NCBI RefSeq assembly: GCF_040947875.1
Contig: NZ_JBFRXN010000002.1
Coordinates: 2,108,001 to 2,172,000 of the forward strand
DNA: 64,000 nucleotides
Source: Pseudomonas sp. MYb118
GTDB taxonomy: Bacteria; Pseudomonadota; Gammaproteobacteria; Pseudomonadales; Pseudomonadaceae
Reading direction: 5' to 3'
Both the position numbers and the translations under genes were made by a program. The stretch's first letter is position 1. Every line of letters begins with the position of its first letter. The notes below the pieces were generated by a model, which made no database searches, was not told the origin of the DNA, and saw only the letters and a list, made by a program, of their open reading frames with translations. Positions 40,814 to 52,909 of this stretch are shown here, in pieces.

Positions 40814-41914
40814 ATGCAGACACTCAAGGTCGATCTAGGCGAGCGCAGCTACCCGATTCATATTGGCGAAGGTTTGTTGGATCAACCTGAGCTGCTGGCC
40901 CCGCACATTCGCGGACGGCAAGTGGCGATCGTCTCCAATGCAACGGTCGCGCCGCTCTATCTCGAACGTCTGACCCGCAGCCTCGCGCAGTTCTCGGTGG
41001 TGTCCGTGGTACTGCCCGACGGCGAAGCCTTCAAGAACTGGGAAACCCTGCAACTGATTTTCGACGGCCTGCTGACCGCACGCCATGATCGCCGCACCAC
41101 GGTCATCGCCCTCGGCGGTGGCGTGATTGGCGACATGGCCGGTTTTGCGGCCGCCTGCTACCAGCGTGGCGTCGACTTCATCCAGATCCCGACCACGCTG
41201 CTGTCGCAGGTCGACTCTTCGGTGGGTGGCAAGACCGGGATCAACCATCCGCTGGGCAAGAACATGATTGGCGCCTTCTATCAGCCGAACGTGGTGCTGA
41301 TTGATACCGCCTCCCTCAATACCTTGCCGGCCCGCGAATTGTCCGCCGGGTTGGCGGAAGTCATCAAATACGGGTTGATCTGCGACGAGCCGTTCCTCAC
41401 CTGGCTGGAAGAAAACGTCGATCGCCTGCGCGCCCTCGATCAGGCCGCGCTGACGTATGCGATCGAGCGCTCCTGTGCGGCCAAGGCGGCCGTGGTCGGC
41501 GCCGACGAGAAGGAAACCGGTGTTCGCGCCACCTTGAACCTCGGCCATACCTTCGGCCACGCCATCGAAACCCACATGGGCTATGGTGTGTGGCTGCATG
41601 GCGAGGCGGTCGCTGCTGGCACCGTAATGGCTCTGGAGATGTCCGCACGCCTGGGCTGGATCAGCGAGCAGGAGCGTGATCGCGGCATCCGTCTGTTCCA
41701 GCGCGCCGGTCTGCCGGTCATTCCGCCTGAAGAGATGACCCCAGCCGATTTTCTCGAACACATGGCAGTTGACAAGAAAGTGATCGACGGTCGTTTGCGC
41801 CTGGTGCTGCTGCGCCACATGGGCGAAGCGGTGGTGACCGACGATTATCCGAAAGAGGTTCTACAGGCCACGCTGGGAGCGGACTACCGCGCCCTGGCTC
41901 AGCTTAAAGGTTAA
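40814..41914 (+). CDS. aroB: 3-dehydroquinate synthase
   Basis: Second shikimate-pathway enzyme; uses NAD and a divalent metal to cyclise DAHP. 366 residues; [37 protein letters not shown] and the metal ligands in GHTFGHAIE and LHGEAVAAG. The 150-base gap from aroK holds no clear gene. Confidence 0.97.
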   Translation: MQTLKVDLGERSYPIHIGEGLLDQPELLAPHIRGRQVAIVSNATVAPLYLERLTRSLAQFSVVSVVLPDGEAFKNWETLQLIFDGLLTARHDRRTTVIALGGGVIGDMAGFAAACYQRGVDFIQIPTTLLSQVDSSVGGKTGINHPLGKNMIGAFYQPNVVLIDTASLNTLPARELSAGLAEVIKYGLICDEPFLTWLEENVDRLRALDQAALTYAIERSCAAKAAVVGADEKETGVRATLNLGHTFGHAIETHMGYGVWLHGEAVAAGTVMALEMSARLGWISEQERDRGIRLFQRAGLPVIPPEEMTPADFLEHMAVDKKVIDGRLRLVLLRHMGEAVVTDDYPKEVLQATLGADYRALAQLKG

Positions 41915-41924
41915 TAAGATCACG

Positions 41925-43526
41925 ATGACCAGTTTGCATGCCGACGAGGCTTTCCTCGGCCATTACCAGTTAAGTCACGACCCGTTCGCTCCAAGGGTGC
42001 CGGGCTTCAAATTTTTCCCCGCCCAGCGCAAACCGGTGCTGGGACAGTTGCATCACCTGGCCCGTTACAGTCAGTTGTTGCTGGTGGTCACCGGCCCGCA
42101 GGGCAGCGGCAAGACCCTGTTGCGCCAGGCACTGGTGGCCAGTACCAACAAGCAATCGGTACAGAGCGTGGTGGTTTCCGCCCGTGGCGCCGGCGATGCG
42201 GCGGGTGTGCTGCGTCAGGTGGCGCAGGCGCTGAATGTCGAGCAGGCGGAAATCGCTCCGATCCTGGCTCAGGTCGTGCAGCTTGCGCTGACCGGGCAGG
42301 AAGTCTACCTGCTGGTCGATGATGCCGAACAACTCGACGAGTCGGCGCTGGAAGTCCTGATGGAACTGGCTGCCGGCGCGCCGGAAGGCCGACCGCACGT
42401 GTTCCTGTTCGGCGAGTCCTCGCTGATTGCCCAGCTCGAGGCGTTGAGCCTCGAGGAAGAGCGTTTCCACGTCATCGAATTGCAGCCTTACACCGAAGAA
42501 GAGACCCGCGAATACCTGGAGCAGCGGCTCGAAGGAGCGGGGCGCGGTATCGAACTTTTCACCGCTGATCAGATCTCTGATATTCACGAAAGCTCCGACG
42601 GTTGGCCTGGCAACATCAACCAGGTCGCCCGCGATGCAATGATCGAAGCCATGATTGCCAGCCGCTCAGCGGTCAAGCGTCCAAGTATGGGGTTCAACAT
42701 GCCGAAGAAACACGTATTGGCGATTTCTGCCGTCGTCGTGGTCGCGGTAGCCGCGGCCTGGTTGATGCCGGGTCGCAGCAAGGCGCCGACCACCGGTGCA
42801 CCGGCCAACGAGCAGGCGCAGTTGCCGCTTGGCCAGGGCACGCCGCAACCCAACGGTGGTGCGCCCGCCGTGGAATTCGCCGGTAACTCGCAACCGATGC
42901 CATTGCCGTTGGTCGGCAATTCGCAACCGGTCATGCGCGGCCCGCTCGCTGAGGCGGCCGGTGGTATCACCGAAGGCGACGATGGCGTACCTGTCGAAGG
43001 TTCCAGCAATACGCCGCCGACCGTGACCACCACCGCGCCACCTGAAGGCGTCCCGGCGGGTCCTGCTCCAACACCGACCGCCAAGCCGCTGCCGGTACCG
43101 ACTCAAGTGGCCACGGCCAAGCCTGCGCCGACCGCGCCTGCCGCACCGGCCGCCAAACCCGCCCCGGCCCCGGCAAAACCGGCCGCTGTCGCGACGGCCA
43201 AGCCTGCCGAGAAGCCGGTTGCCGCGACCAAGGCCGCTGGCGGCACCTGGTACGCCGGTCAGCCGACCAGCAATTACGTGGTGCAGATCCTCGGCACCAG
43301 CTCCGAAGCCACTGCGCAAAACTTCGTCAAGGAGCAGGGCGGCGAGTACCGTTATTTCAAGAAAGTGCTCAACGGCAAGCCGCTTTACGTGATCACTTAC
43401 GGTAACTTCTCCAGCCGCGATGCGGCGGTATCTGCCATCAAGGCCTTGCCAGCGAAGGTTCAGGCTGGTAAACCTTGGCCTCGCACTGTCGCCAGCGTCC
43501 AACAGGAACTGGCAGCAACTCGCTGA
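41925..43526 (+). CDS. AAA ATPase - SPOR fusion protein (DamX/ExeA-like)
   Basis: 533 residues. An ExeA/GspA-type AAA ATPase domain fills the first ~250 residues (GPQGSGKTLLRQAL Walker A, YLLVDDAEQLDESAL Walker B), then one membrane helix (HVLAISAVVVVAVAAAWLMP), a long Ala/Pro-rich periplasmic linker (TAKPAPTAPAAP) and a C-terminal SPOR domain (YVVQILGTSSEATAQNF). The topology of a cytoplasmic ATPase tied to a peptidoglycan-binding SPOR domain suggests a division or envelope role. DamX sits after aroB in E. coli but lacks an active ATPase. Function here is inferred. Confidence 0.85.
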   Translation: MTSLHADEAFLGHYQLSHDPFAPRVPGFKFFPAQRKPVLGQLHHLARYSQLLLVVTGPQGSGKTLLRQALVASTNKQSVQSVVVSARGAGDAAGVLRQVAQALNVEQAEIAPILAQVVQLALTGQEVYLLVDDAEQLDESALEVLMELAAGAPEGRPHVFLFGESSLIAQLEALSLEEERFHVIELQPYTEEETREYLEQRLEGAGRGIELFTADQISDIHESSDGWPGNINQVARDAMIEAMIASRSAVKRPSMGFNMPKKHVLAISAVVVVAVAAAWLMPGRSKAPTTGAPANEQAQLPLGQGTPQPNGGAPAVEFAGNSQPMPLPLVGNSQPVMRGPLAEAAGGITEGDDGVPVEGSSNTPPTVTTTAPPEGVPAGPAPTPTAKPLPVPTQVATAKPAPTAPAAPAAKPAPAPAKPAAVATAKPAEKPVAATKAAGGTWYAGQPTSNYVVQILGTSSEATAQNFVKEQGGEYRYFKKVLNGKPLYVITYGNFSSRDAAVSAIKALPAKVQAGKPWPRTVASVQQELAATR

Positions 43527-43577
43527 AGATTCGGCGGCCTTACCCAGGCCGCCTCTCCCGGCACCTCAAAATTTCTG

Positions 43578-43609
43578 CAACGCATGCGGCCTTCGGGCCG
43601 CGTGCGTTG
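43578..43609 (+). promoter_or_regulatory. 14-bp hairpin with C(UUCG)G tetraloop
   Basis: CAACGCATGCGGCC-TTCG-GGCCGCGTGCGTTG, all 14 pairs intact with one G-T wobble. It may act as a mRNA 3'-end stabiliser of the pil-aro operon or a weak terminator. Confidence 0.75.
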
Positions 43610-43735
43610 TGGTGTCTGCGTCACAGTAGTCTTTGAGTCGTAGCGGTCAGAATTAAAAAAGTTTTGACTAGCACAGCAGATCGCTTTAAACCTTTCACAA
43701 ATGCGACATGGATTTGCGACATTTCGTCGTCAAAT

Positions 43736-43764
43736 TTGTGAGGCTTCGTGTCGGTGTGTACAAT
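43736..43764 (+). promoter_or_regulatory. Sigma-70 promoter of gltBD
   Basis: TTGTGA, 17-base spacer, TACAAT; leader of about 100 bases to gltB. Confidence 0.75.
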
Positions 43765-43873
43765 GACCTCCCTTTTGCCCCTGCAAAGCTGGCGTACGTT
43801 CGGCGTGGACGGCAAGTGGTTGAATTGAAAAGAAATTTGCCTCGATAAGAGGCAGCCTGGTGAGAAAGTGTCT

Positions 43874-46800
43874 ATGAAAGCAGGTCTGTACCAACCAGAT
43901 GAATTCAAGGATAACTGCGGTTTCGGCCTGATAGCCCATATGCAGGGCGAGCCCAGTCATACCCTTTTGCAAACGGCCATCGAGGCCCTGACCTGCATGA
44001 CCCACCGCGGTGGGATCAACGCCGACGGCAAGACCGGTGACGGTTGCGGTCTGCTCATTCAGAAGCCGGATGTGTTCCTGCGTGCGATCGCCCAGGAAAC
44101 CTTCGGCGTCGAACTGCCCAAGCAATATGCGGTGGGCATGGTCTTCTTCAACCAGGATCCGGCTAAAGCCGAAGCCGCTCGCGAGAACATGAACCGCGAG
44201 ATCCTGGCCGAAGGCCTGAACCTGGTCGGCTGGCGCAAAGTGCCGATCGACACCAGCGTCCTCGGCCGCCTGGCCCTTGAGCGTCTGCCGCAGATCGAGC
44301 AGGTGTTCATCGGTGGCGAAGGCCTGAGCGACCAGGACATGGCGGTCAAGCTGTTCAGCGCCCGTCGTCGTTCGTCCGTGGCCAACGCCGCCGACGTCGA
44401 TCACTACATCTGCAGCTTTTCCCACAAGACCATCATCTATAAAGGCCTGATGATGCCGGCGGACCTGTCCGCCTTCTATCCGGACCTGGGTGACCAGCGC
44501 CTGCAGACTTCGATCTGCGTGTTCCACCAGCGCTTCTCCACCAACACCCTGCCGAAATGGCCGCTGGCCCAGCCATTCCGCTTCCTCGCCCACAACGGCG
44601 AGATCAACACCATCACCGGCAACCGCAACTGGGCCCAGGCCCGTCGCACCAAGTTCACCAACGATCTGATGGATCTGGAGGAACTCGGCCCGCTGGTCAA
44701 CCGTGTCGGTTCCGACTCCTCGAGCATGGACAACATGCTCGAACTGATGGTCACCGGTGGCATCGACCTGTTCCGTGGCGTGCGGATGATCATTCCGCCA
44801 GCCTGGCAGAACGTCGAGACCATGGACCCGGACCTGCGCGCGTTCTACGAATACAACTCGATGCACATGGAACCGTGGGACGGCCCGGCCGGTGTGGTCA
44901 TGACCGACGGTCGCTACGCGGTGTGCCTGCTCGACCGTAACGGTCTGCGTCCGGCGCGCTGGGTTACTACCAAAAACGGTTTCATCACCCTCGCGTCGGA
45001 AATCGGCGTGTGGAACTACCAGCCTGAAGACGTGATCGCCAAAGGCCGCGTGGGCCCTGGCCAGATCTTCGCCGTGGACACCGAGACCGGGCAGATCCTC
45101 GACACCGACGCCATCGACAACCGCTTGAAGTCCCGTCATCCGTACAAGCAATGGCTGCGCAAGAACGCCCTGCGCATCCAGGCGACCATGGAAGACAACG
45201 ACCACGGCTCGGCTTTCTACGACGTCGATCAGCTCAAGCAATACATGAAGATGTACCAGGTCACGTTCGAAGAGCGCGACCAGGTGCTGCGTCCGCTCGG
45301 CGAGCAAGGCTACGAAGCCGTGGGCTCGATGGGCGACGATACGCCGATGGCCGTGCTGTCCCAGCGCGTGCGCACGCCGTACGACTATTTCCGCCAGCAG
45401 TTCGCGCAGGTCACCAACCCGCCGATCGACCCGCTGCGTGAAGCCATCGTCATGTCGCTGGAGATCTGCCTCGGCGCCGAGCGCAACATCTTCCAGGAGT
45501 CGCCGGAACACGCTTCGCGCGTGATCCTCAGCTCGCCGGTCATTTCCCCGGCCAAGTGGCGCTCGCTGATGAACCTCGATCGTCCTGGCTTCGAACGCCA
45601 GATCATCGACCTCAACTATGACGAGAGCGTCGGCCTCGAAGCGGCCGTGCGCAACGTCGCCGACCAGGCTGAAGAAGCCGTGCGTGCCGGTCGCACCCAG
45701 ATCGTCCTGAGCGACCGTCATATCGCCCCGGGCAAGTTGCCGATCCACGCGTCCCTGGCGACCGGTGCGGTGCACCACCGCCTGACCGAAAAAGGCCTGC
45801 GTTGCGACTCCAACATCCTCGTGGAAACCGCGACCGCGCGCGACCCGCATCACTTTGCCGTGCTGATCGGCTTCGGCGCCTCGGCGGTCTATCCGTTCCT
45901 GGCCTACGAAGTGCTGGGCGACCTGATCCGTACCGGTGAAGTGCTGGGCGACCTCTACGAGGTGTTCAAGAACTACCGCCGCGGCATCACCAAGGGCCTG
46001 CTGAAGATCCTGTCGAAGATGGGCATCTCCACCATCGCCTCCTACCGTGGCGCGCAACTGTTCGAAGCCATCGGCCTGTCCGAAGAAGTTTGCGAACTGA
46101 GCTTCCGTGGTGTGCCGAGCCGCATCAAGGGCGCACGTTTCGTCGATATCGAAGCCGAGCAGAAAGCCCTGGCCGTTGAAGCCTGGAGCCCGCGCAAGCC
46201 GATCCAGCAAGGCGGCCTGCTGAAGTTCGTCCACGGTGGCGAATACCACGCGTACAACCCGGACGTGGTCAACACCCTGCAAGCCGCTGTGCAGCAGGGC
46301 GACTACAGCAAGTTCAAGGAATACACGGCGCTGGTGGACAACCGTCCGGTGTCGATGATCCGCGACCTGTTGCAGGTCAAGACCCTGGCCACGCCGCTGG
46401 ACATCAGCGAGATCGAACCGCTGGAATCGGTGCTCAAGCGCTTCGACTCCGCCGGTATCTCCCTCGGTGCCCTGTCGCCGGAAGCCCACGAAGCCCTGGC
46501 CGAAGCGATGAACCGCCTGGGTGCGCGTTCCAACTCCGGCGAAGGCGGCGAAGACCCGTCGCGCTACGGCACCATCAAGAGCTCGAAGATCAAGCAGGTC
46601 GCCACCGGCCGTTTTGGTGTGACCCCGGAATACCTGGTCAACGCCGAAGTGCTGCAGATCAAGGTCGCCCAGGGCGCCAAGCCCGGTGAAGGCGGTCAAC
46701 TGCCAGGCGGCAAGGTCAACGGCCTGATCGCCAAGCTGCGCTATGCGGTACCGGGCGTAACCCTGATTTCGCCTCCGCCGCACCACGACATCTATTCCAT

Positions 46801-48319
46801 CGAAGACTTGTCGCAGCTGATTTTCGACCTCAAGCAGGTCAACCCGCAGGCGCTGGTCTCGGTGAAGCTGGTAGCAGAAGCGGGCGTCGGCACCATCGCG
46901 GCCGGTGTGGCCAAGGCCTACGCGGACCTGATCACCATCTCCGGCTACGACGGCGGCACCGGTGCCTCGCCACTGACCTCGATCAAGTACGCGGGCGCTC
47001 CGTGGGAACTCGGCCTGGCCGAAACTCACCAGACCCTGCGCGGCAACGACCTGCGCGGCAAGGTCCGGGTGCAGACCGACGGCGGCCTGAAAACCGGCCT
47101 CGACGTGATCAAGGCCGCCATCCTCGGCGCGGAAAGCTTCGGCTTCGGTACGGCGCCAATGATCGCGCTGGGCTGCAAATACCTGCGTATCTGCCACCTG
47201 AACAACTGCGCCACCGGCGTGGCGACCCAGAACGAGAAGCTGCGCAAGGACCACTACATCGGTACCGTCGACATGGTGGTGAACTTCTTCACCTACGTCG
47301 CCGAGGAAACCCGTGAGTGGCTGGCCAAGCTGGGCGTGCGCTCCCTCGAAGAGCTGATCGGCCGTACCGATCTGCTGGAAGTGCTCGAAGGCCAGACCGC
47401 CAAGCAGCATCACCTGGACCTGACCCCGTTGCTGGGCAGCGACCATGTCCCGGCGGACAAACCGCAGTTCTGCGGTGTGGAGCGCAACCCGCCGTTCGAC
47501 AAGGGCCTGCTGGCCGAGAAGATGGTCGAAATGGCGACGTCTGCCATCAACGACATGAGCGGTGCCGAGTTCGAACTGGACATCTGCAACTGCGACCGTT
47601 CGATCGGTGCGCGGATCTCCGGTGAAATCGCACGTAAATACGGCAACCAGGGCATGGCCAGCGCGCCAATCACCTTCCGCTTCAACGGTACCGCGGGCCA
47701 GAGCTTCGGCGTGTGGAACGCCGGTGGCCTGAACCTGTACCTGCAAGGCGACGCCAACGACTACGTCGGCAAGGGCATGACCGGCGGCAAACTGGTCATC
47801 GTTCCGCCGAAGGGCAGCGCCTACAAGACCCAGGACAGTGCCATCGTCGGCAACACCTGCCTGTACGGCGCCACGGGCGGCAAGCTGTTCGCCGCCGGTA
47901 CCGCGGGTGAGCGTTTCGCCGTGCGTAACTCCGGTGCCCACACCGTGGTCGAAGGCACTGGCGATCACTGCTGCGAATACATGACCGGTGGTTTCGTCTG
48001 CGTCCTGGGCAAGACCGGTTACAACTTTGGTTCTGGCATGACCGGTGGTTTCGCCTACGTGCTCGACCAGGACAACACCTTCGTTGACCGGGTCAACCAC
48101 GAACTGGTGGAAATCCAGCGGATCAGCGGTGAAGCGATGGAAGCCTATCGCAGCCACCTGCAACGTGTGCTGAACGAGTACGTCGAGGAAACCGACAGCG
48201 AGTGGGGTCGTGAACTCGCCGAAAACCTCGATGATTACGTGCGTCGTTTCTGGCTGGTCAAGCCCAAGGCTGCCAACCTGAAATCGTTGCTTTCCAGCAC
48301 CCGTGCCAACCCGCAGTGA
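43874..48319 (+). CDS. gltB: Glutamate synthase [NADPH] large subunit
   Basis: Makes glutamate from glutamine and 2-oxoglutarate. 1481 residues from ATG 43874 ([20 protein letters not shown]); a GTG at 43868 is in frame. The Cys in DNCGFG becomes the N-terminal nucleophile of the amidotransferase after removal of a short propeptide. The synthase domain shows GGEDPSRYG and the [3Fe-4S] cluster [19 protein letters not shown]; the C-terminal beta-helix follows. gltD begins 33 bases later. Confidence 0.98.
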   Translation: MKAGLYQPDEFKDNCGFGLIAHMQGEPSHTLLQTAIEALTCMTHRGGINADGKTGDGCGLLIQKPDVFLRAIAQETFGVELPKQYAVGMVFFNQDPAKAEAARENMNREILAEGLNLVGWRKVPIDTSVLGRLALERLPQIEQVFIGGEGLSDQDMAVKLFSARRRSSVANAADVDHYICSFSHKTIIYKGLMMPADLSAFYPDLGDQRLQTSICVFHQRFSTNTLPKWPLAQPFRFLAHNGEINTITGNRNWAQARRTKFTNDLMDLEELGPLVNRVGSDSSSMDNMLELMVTGGIDLFRGVRMIIPPAWQNVETMDPDLRAFYEYNSMHMEPWDGPAGVVMTDGRYAVCLLDRNGLRPARWVTTKNGFITLASEIGVWNYQPEDVIAKGRVGPGQIFAVDTETGQILDTDAIDNRLKSRHPYKQWLRKNALRIQATMEDNDHGSAFYDVDQLKQYMKMYQVTFEERDQVLRPLGEQGYEAVGSMGDDTPMAVLSQRVRTPYDYFRQQFAQVTNPPIDPLREAIVMSLEICLGAERNIFQESPEHASRVILSSPVISPAKWRSLMNLDRPGFERQIIDLNYDESVGLEAAVRNVADQAEEAVRAGRTQIVLSDRHIAPGKLPIHASLATGAVHHRLTEKGLRCDSNILVETATARDPHHFAVLIGFGASAVYPFLAYEVLGDLIRTGEVLGDLYEVFKNYRRGITKGLLKILSKMGISTIASYRGAQLFEAIGLSEEVCELSFRGVPSRIKGARFVDIEAEQKALAVEAWSPRKPIQQGGLLKFVHGGEYHAYNPDVVNTLQAAVQQGDYSKFKEYTALVDNRPVSMIRDLLQVKTLATPLDISEIEPLESVLKRFDSAGISLGALSPEAHEALAEAMNRLGARSNSGEGGEDPSRYGTIKSSKIKQVATGRFGVTPEYLVNAEVLQIKVAQGAKPGEGGQLPGGKVNGLIAKLRYAVPGVTLISPPPHHDIYSIEDLSQLIFDLKQVNPQALVSVKLVAEAGVGTIAAGVAKAYADLITISGYDGGTGASPLTSIKYAGAPWELGLAETHQTLRGNDLRGKVRVQTDGGLKTGLDVIKAAILGAESFGFGTAPMIALGCKYLRICHLNNCATGVATQNEKLRKDHYIGTVDMVVNFFTYVAEETREWLAKLGVRSLEELIGRTDLLEVLEGQTAKQHHLDLTPLLGSDHVPADKPQFCGVERNPPFDKGLLAEKMVEMATSAINDMSGAEFELDICNCDRSIGARISGEIARKYGNQGMASAPITFRFNGTAGQSFGVWNAGGLNLYLQGDANDYVGKGMTGGKLVIVPPKGSAYKTQDSAIVGNTCLYGATGGKLFAAGTAGERFAVRNSGAHTVVEGTGDHCCEYMTGGFVCVLGKTGYNFGSGMTGGFAYVLDQDNTFVDRVNHELVEIQRISGEAMEAYRSHLQRVLNEYVEETDSEWGRELAENLDDYVRRFWLVKPKAANLKSLLSSTRANPQ

Positions 48320-49771
<1,452 letters not shown>

Positions 49772-49794
49772 TCCTCGACGCAAACGCCCCCCCC

Positions 49795-49882
49795 TGTAGG
49801 AGCGAGCTTGCTCGCGATAGGGTGTAACAGTCACTGATGTACTGACTGACACACCCTCATCGCGAGCAAGCTCACTCCTACA
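49795..49882 (+). repeat. REP doublet (REPIN-like)
   Basis: Inverted REP units at 49795-49818 and 49859-49882 (second with one change, CTCACTCC), with GGGTGTAACAGTCA / TGACTGACACACCC extending the stem. It lies between gltD and hemE. Confidence 0.93.
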
Positions 49883-50001
49883 GTTGTTTTTGCGGATCGA
49901 AACCGCGACAAATTGACCCTATAGACAAAAGGCTCCGCTCTTGCCGTGCCTTTTCTCTCGCGCTCTGAGAAAATGCCCGCACTTTTTTTCCGGATGCCGA
50001 C

Positions 50002-51069
50002 ATGACTGCCCTGAAGAACGACCGTTTCCTTCGCGCCCTGCTCAAGCAACCCGTAGACGTCACGCCCGTGTGGATGATGCGTCAGGCCGGCCGCTACCTG
50101 CCTGAATACCGCGCCAGCCGTGCCAAGGCCGGCGACTTCATGAGCCTGTGCATGAACCCGGCGTTCGCTTGCGAAGTCACGCTGCAACCGCTCGACCGCT
50201 ACCCGCAACTGGACGCGGCGATCCTGTTCTCCGACATCCTGACCATCCCGGATGCCATGGGCCAGGGCCTGTATTTCGAAACCGGCGAAGGTCCGCGCTT
50301 CAAGAAAGTCGTCAGCACCCTGGCCGACATCGAAGCCTTGCCGATCCCCGATCCGCACAAAGACCTCGGCTACGTCATGGACGCGGTCAGCACCATCCGT
50401 CGCGAGCTCAACGGTCGCGTACCGCTGATCGGCTTCTCCGGCAGCCCATGGACCCTGGCCACCTACATGGTCGAAGGCGGTTCGTCGAAAGACTTCCGCA
50501 AGACCAAGGCCATGCTCTACGACAACCCGCAAGCCATGCACCTGCTGCTGGACAAGCTCGCGCAGTCGGTCACCAGCTACCTCAACGGCCAGATCAAGGC
50601 CGGTGCGCAAGCGGTGCAGATCTTCGACACCTGGGGCGGCAACCTGTCGGCGGCGGCGTACCAGGAATTCTCCCTGGCCTACATGAAGAAAATTGTCAGC
50701 GGCCTGATCCGCGAGCACGAAGGCCGCCAGGTGCCGGTGATCCTGTTCACCAAGAACGGCGGCCTGTGGCTGGAAAGCATCGCCGACGCCGGCGCCGACG
50801 CATTGGGCCTGGACTGGACCTGCGACATCGGCAACGCGCGCGCCCGTGTGGGGGACAAGGTCGCCCTGCAAGGCAACATGGACCCGACCGTGCTCTACGC
50901 CAAGCCGGAAGCGATCCGCACTGAAGTCGGGCGTATCCTCGCCAGCTACGGCAAGGGCAGCGGCCATGTGTTCAACCTCGGCCATGGCATCACCCCGGAA
51001 GTCGATCCGGAGCACGCCGGTGCTTTCCTGCGCGCGGTACATGAGTTGTCGGCGCAGTATCACGAGTAA
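50002..51069 (+). CDS. hemE: Uroporphyrinogen decarboxylase
   Basis: Heme biosynthesis: removes the four acetate carboxyls of uroporphyrinogen III. 355 residues, TIM barrel; active-site blocks [15 protein letters not shown], Asp in [27 protein letters not shown], and the C-terminal [14 protein letters not shown]. Single gene followed by a terminator. Confidence 0.98.
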   Translation: MTALKNDRFLRALLKQPVDVTPVWMMRQAGRYLPEYRASRAKAGDFMSLCMNPAFACEVTLQPLDRYPQLDAAILFSDILTIPDAMGQGLYFETGEGPRFKKVVSTLADIEALPIPDPHKDLGYVMDAVSTIRRELNGRVPLIGFSGSPWTLATYMVEGGSSKDFRKTKAMLYDNPQAMHLLLDKLAQSVTSYLNGQIKAGAQAVQIFDTWGGNLSAAAYQEFSLAYMKKIVSGLIREHEGRQVPVILFTKNGGLWLESIADAGADALGLDWTCDIGNARARVGDKVALQGNMDPTVLYAKPEAIRTEVGRILASYGKGSGHVFNLGHGITPEVDPEHAGAFLRAVHELSAQYHE

Positions 51070-51085
51070 GTTTTTACCCGTAATG

Positions 51086-51124
51086 AAAAACCTGTCCTGG
51101 CTCGCGCCGGACAGGTTTTTTTTT
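51086..51124 (+). terminator. Intrinsic terminator of hemE
   Basis: AAAAACCTGTCC ... GGACAGGTTTTTTTTT, an excellent terminator 17 bases after the hemE stop. Confidence 0.95.
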
Positions 51125-51175
51125 GCCTGTTGAAGATGCGGTGGATCAATCACGTCCTCAGGCGCTTTCGAGGTC

Positions 51176-51199
51176 ATCGCGAGCAAGCTCGCTCCTACA
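51176..51199 (+). repeat. Single REP unit
   Basis: ATCGCGAGCAAGC...TCCTACA, one unit without an inverted partner, between hemE and the LPMO gene. Confidence 0.9.
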
Positions 51200-51210
51200 G
51201 GGGGTGGGGG

Positions 51211-51240
51211 TTGAGGTGTGTCTTTGTCTGTAGGACTAAT
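51211..51240 (+). promoter_or_regulatory. Candidate promoter of the LPMO gene
   Basis: TTGAGG, 18-base spacer, ACTAAT; gives a leader of about 180 bases. Weak match. Confidence 0.35.
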
Positions 51241-51331
51241 CTCGCCTCTCGTTCGGACCCGTGCAGAGAGAGATCAATCCCCATGCAAGCAGAGACTTCT
51301 CCTACATAGAAGTTGCCGTCACCTCGGTAAG

Positions 51332-51420
51332 GTTCCAGACCTTCGTTCAGTGCGCAATCGAACGAACGACGAGCAGCGACGCCCACAAGGCGTCTCGATT
51401 ATGAATAAGTAGTCTGGAAC
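51332..51420 (+). promoter_or_regulatory. Structured mRNA leader of the LPMO gene (candidate cis-regulatory RNA)
   Basis: Outer perfect 9-bp stem GTTCCAGAC (51332-51340) with GTCTGGAAC (51412-51420) encloses two hairpins: TTCGTTC/GAACGAA (51342-51348 with 51360-51366) and GACGCC/GGCGTC (51378-51383 with 51389-51394). The 3' strand of the outer stem contains TGGA, the only purine-rich candidate ribosome site before the ATG at 51428, so folding could block translation. Ligand, protein or temperature control is unknown. Confidence 0.55.
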
Positions 51421-51427
51421 AAAAACC

Positions 51428-52894
51428 ATGAAAAGAACGCTATACAAAGGCGGTGCGCTGACGGCCTGCACCTCCTCGATGATCCTGTTATCGGCAATGC
51501 TGGCCTCTCAAACCGCTTCCGCCCATGGCTATCTTGAAGTGCCGCCTTCGCGTGCACTGCTGTGCCAGAAAGGCGTGAACACCAACTGTGGTGGTGCGCA
51601 GTACGAACCGCAAAGCGTCGGCGAAACCTTCAAGGGTTTCCCGGCCGGTGTGGGTGGCGCGCCTGGCCAGGGACCGGTCGATGGCAAGATCGCCAGCGGC
51701 GGCATCCCGCTGTTCTCCGCACTGGATGCCCAATCGGCTACCCGGTGGCACCTCACCGAAATCAAGGATCGCAACATTGATTTCCAATGGCGCTATACCG
51801 CCGCCCACCCAGCCACCAAGCATGAATATTTCATCACGCGTAACGGCTGGAACCCGAACGAGCCGCTCAAGCGCGCGTCCTTCGAAAGTACCCCGTTCTG
51901 CAGCGTCGATGGCGCGCACCAGTTGCCTGTCTCGGGCGCCAAACACAACTGCACGATCCCGACCGACAAGTCCGGCCAGCATGTGATTCTGGCCGTCTGG
52001 ACCGTCGGCGATACCGACGCGGCGTTCTACAACGCAACCGACGTGAACATCATCGCCGAACCGGAATTGCCGGGCGGTTGGTCGTCGGTGGGCGGCATCG
52101 CACCGTCGACGCCTTTGCTGGTGGGCGACAAGGTCAAGGCCCGTGCCTTCTCCGCCAACGGCGAGAGCCCGGACTACAGCGTGGAAATCGCCATCGACAA
52201 GGCCGAAGACGGGACGCCGAACAACTGGTCTTACAAACTGGCCGAGAAGATCAACAGCACTCACACGCTGATCCGCGCCGGCATCCGTGACGAAAACGGC
52301 AACATCGAACCTGTGCGTGGCAACAACACCCTGTACGCGCAGAAAGACAGTGGTGTCACCCGCTACGAAGTCCAGCTGGACATGAAAGAAGACGCCGCAG
52401 CGCGTATGTCGGTGGCGTCCCAGCGGCCTGAGTACGTGCTGGACAAAGGTCTGGCCAAGGTTGACTTCGGCATCATCGCCAACCGCAAGATGAACGTCGA
52501 AGCGACCCTGTTCGACGAAAACAACAAGCCGGTCGGCAACGTCTCGGCCAAGGTCGACAGCGGTGCGACCAACCTGATCATGGATGTGCGCAGCAACCCG
52601 GGCAAGCACACCCTGACCCTGGTGGGCACCACGCTGGATGGCCGCACCACGCGCCAGGATACCCGGCCGACACTCATGACGGGCGAGGGCATGGGCGTCG
52701 AGCATGACTTCGTGTTCCCCGATGGGCTTGCCGAGTACACCGCGGGCACCAAGGTGCTGCAACCCAAGACCAACGAGGTCTTCGAATGCAAGCCATTCCC
52801 GGAATCCGGCTACTGCAAGCAGTACTCGCCAAGCGCCAATGGCTTTGAGCCGGGTGTGGGTGCGCACTGGCACATGGCTTGGGAAAAACGCTAA
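51428..52894 (+). CDS. GbpA-like lytic polysaccharide monooxygenase (AA10, chitin-binding)
   Basis: Secreted copper enzyme that oxidatively cuts chitin or binds N-acetylglucosamine surfaces. 488 residues: signal peptide 1-32 (cleaved SASA-HGYL), so His33 becomes the N-terminal copper ligand; second brace His127 in YTAAHPATKHEYFIT. AA10 domain to about 205, then two GbpA-like beta domains (about 210-310 and 320-420) and a C-terminal CBM73-like module (FECKPFPESGYCKQYSPSA). That is the domain order of Vibrio GbpA and longer than P. aeruginosa CbpD (389 residues). Both of those leave by T2SS, and gspC starts 91 bases downstream. The ATG is eight bases after the structured leader. Confidence 0.92.
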   Translation: MKRTLYKGGALTACTSSMILLSAMLASQTASAHGYLEVPPSRALLCQKGVNTNCGGAQYEPQSVGETFKGFPAGVGGAPGQGPVDGKIASGGIPLFSALDAQSATRWHLTEIKDRNIDFQWRYTAAHPATKHEYFITRNGWNPNEPLKRASFESTPFCSVDGAHQLPVSGAKHNCTIPTDKSGQHVILAVWTVGDTDAAFYNATDVNIIAEPELPGGWSSVGGIAPSTPLLVGDKVKARAFSANGESPDYSVEIAIDKAEDGTPNNWSYKLAEKINSTHTLIRAGIRDENGNIEPVRGNNTLYAQKDSGVTRYEVQLDMKEDAAARMSVASQRPEYVLDKGLAKVDFGIIANRKMNVEATLFDENNKPVGNVSAKVDSGATNLIMDVRSNPGKHTLTLVGTTLDGRTTRQDTRPTLMTGEGMGVEHDFVFPDGLAEYTAGTKVLQPKTNEVFECKPFPESGYCKQYSPSANGFEPGVGAHWHMAWEKR

Positions 52895-52909
52895 GCCCGT
52901 CATGTAGTG

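Larger units (their letters stand above)
43527..43867 (+). other. 341-base gene-free space before gltB: two GC hairpins, then the gltB promoter and leader
   Basis: Holds a hairpin at 43533-43553 (GGCGGCCT-tAccc-AGGCCGCC), a second at 43578-43609 with a UUCG loop, AT-rich sequence at 43640-43730, a promoter at 43736-43764 and a leader of about 100 bases. No ORF or RNA gene is convincing. Neither hairpin is followed by a T-run. Confidence 0.7.
51070..51427 (+). other. 358-base gene-free space before the LPMO gene: terminator, single REP, promoter, structured leader
   Basis: Contains, in order, the hemE terminator, a lone REP unit, a weak promoter at 51211-51240 and a foldable leader at 51332-51420. 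A 64-codon reading on plus from 51218 and a 63-codon one on minus are present but have atypical composition (Arg/Ser-rich) and no support. Confidence 0.75.

Noticed and set aside
43730..48163. 1477-codon open frame antisense to gltB
   Set aside because: Shadow of gltB in GC-rich DNA: stop codons are rare in this antisense phase. Its product is His/Val/Gly rich with no recognisable domain, and it has no RBS.
51218..51412. 64-codon plus-strand ORF before the LPMO gene
   Set aside because: Arg/Ser-rich, GTG start without RBS, and it overlaps the structured leader. A regulatory leader peptide cannot be excluded, but there is nothing to support it.
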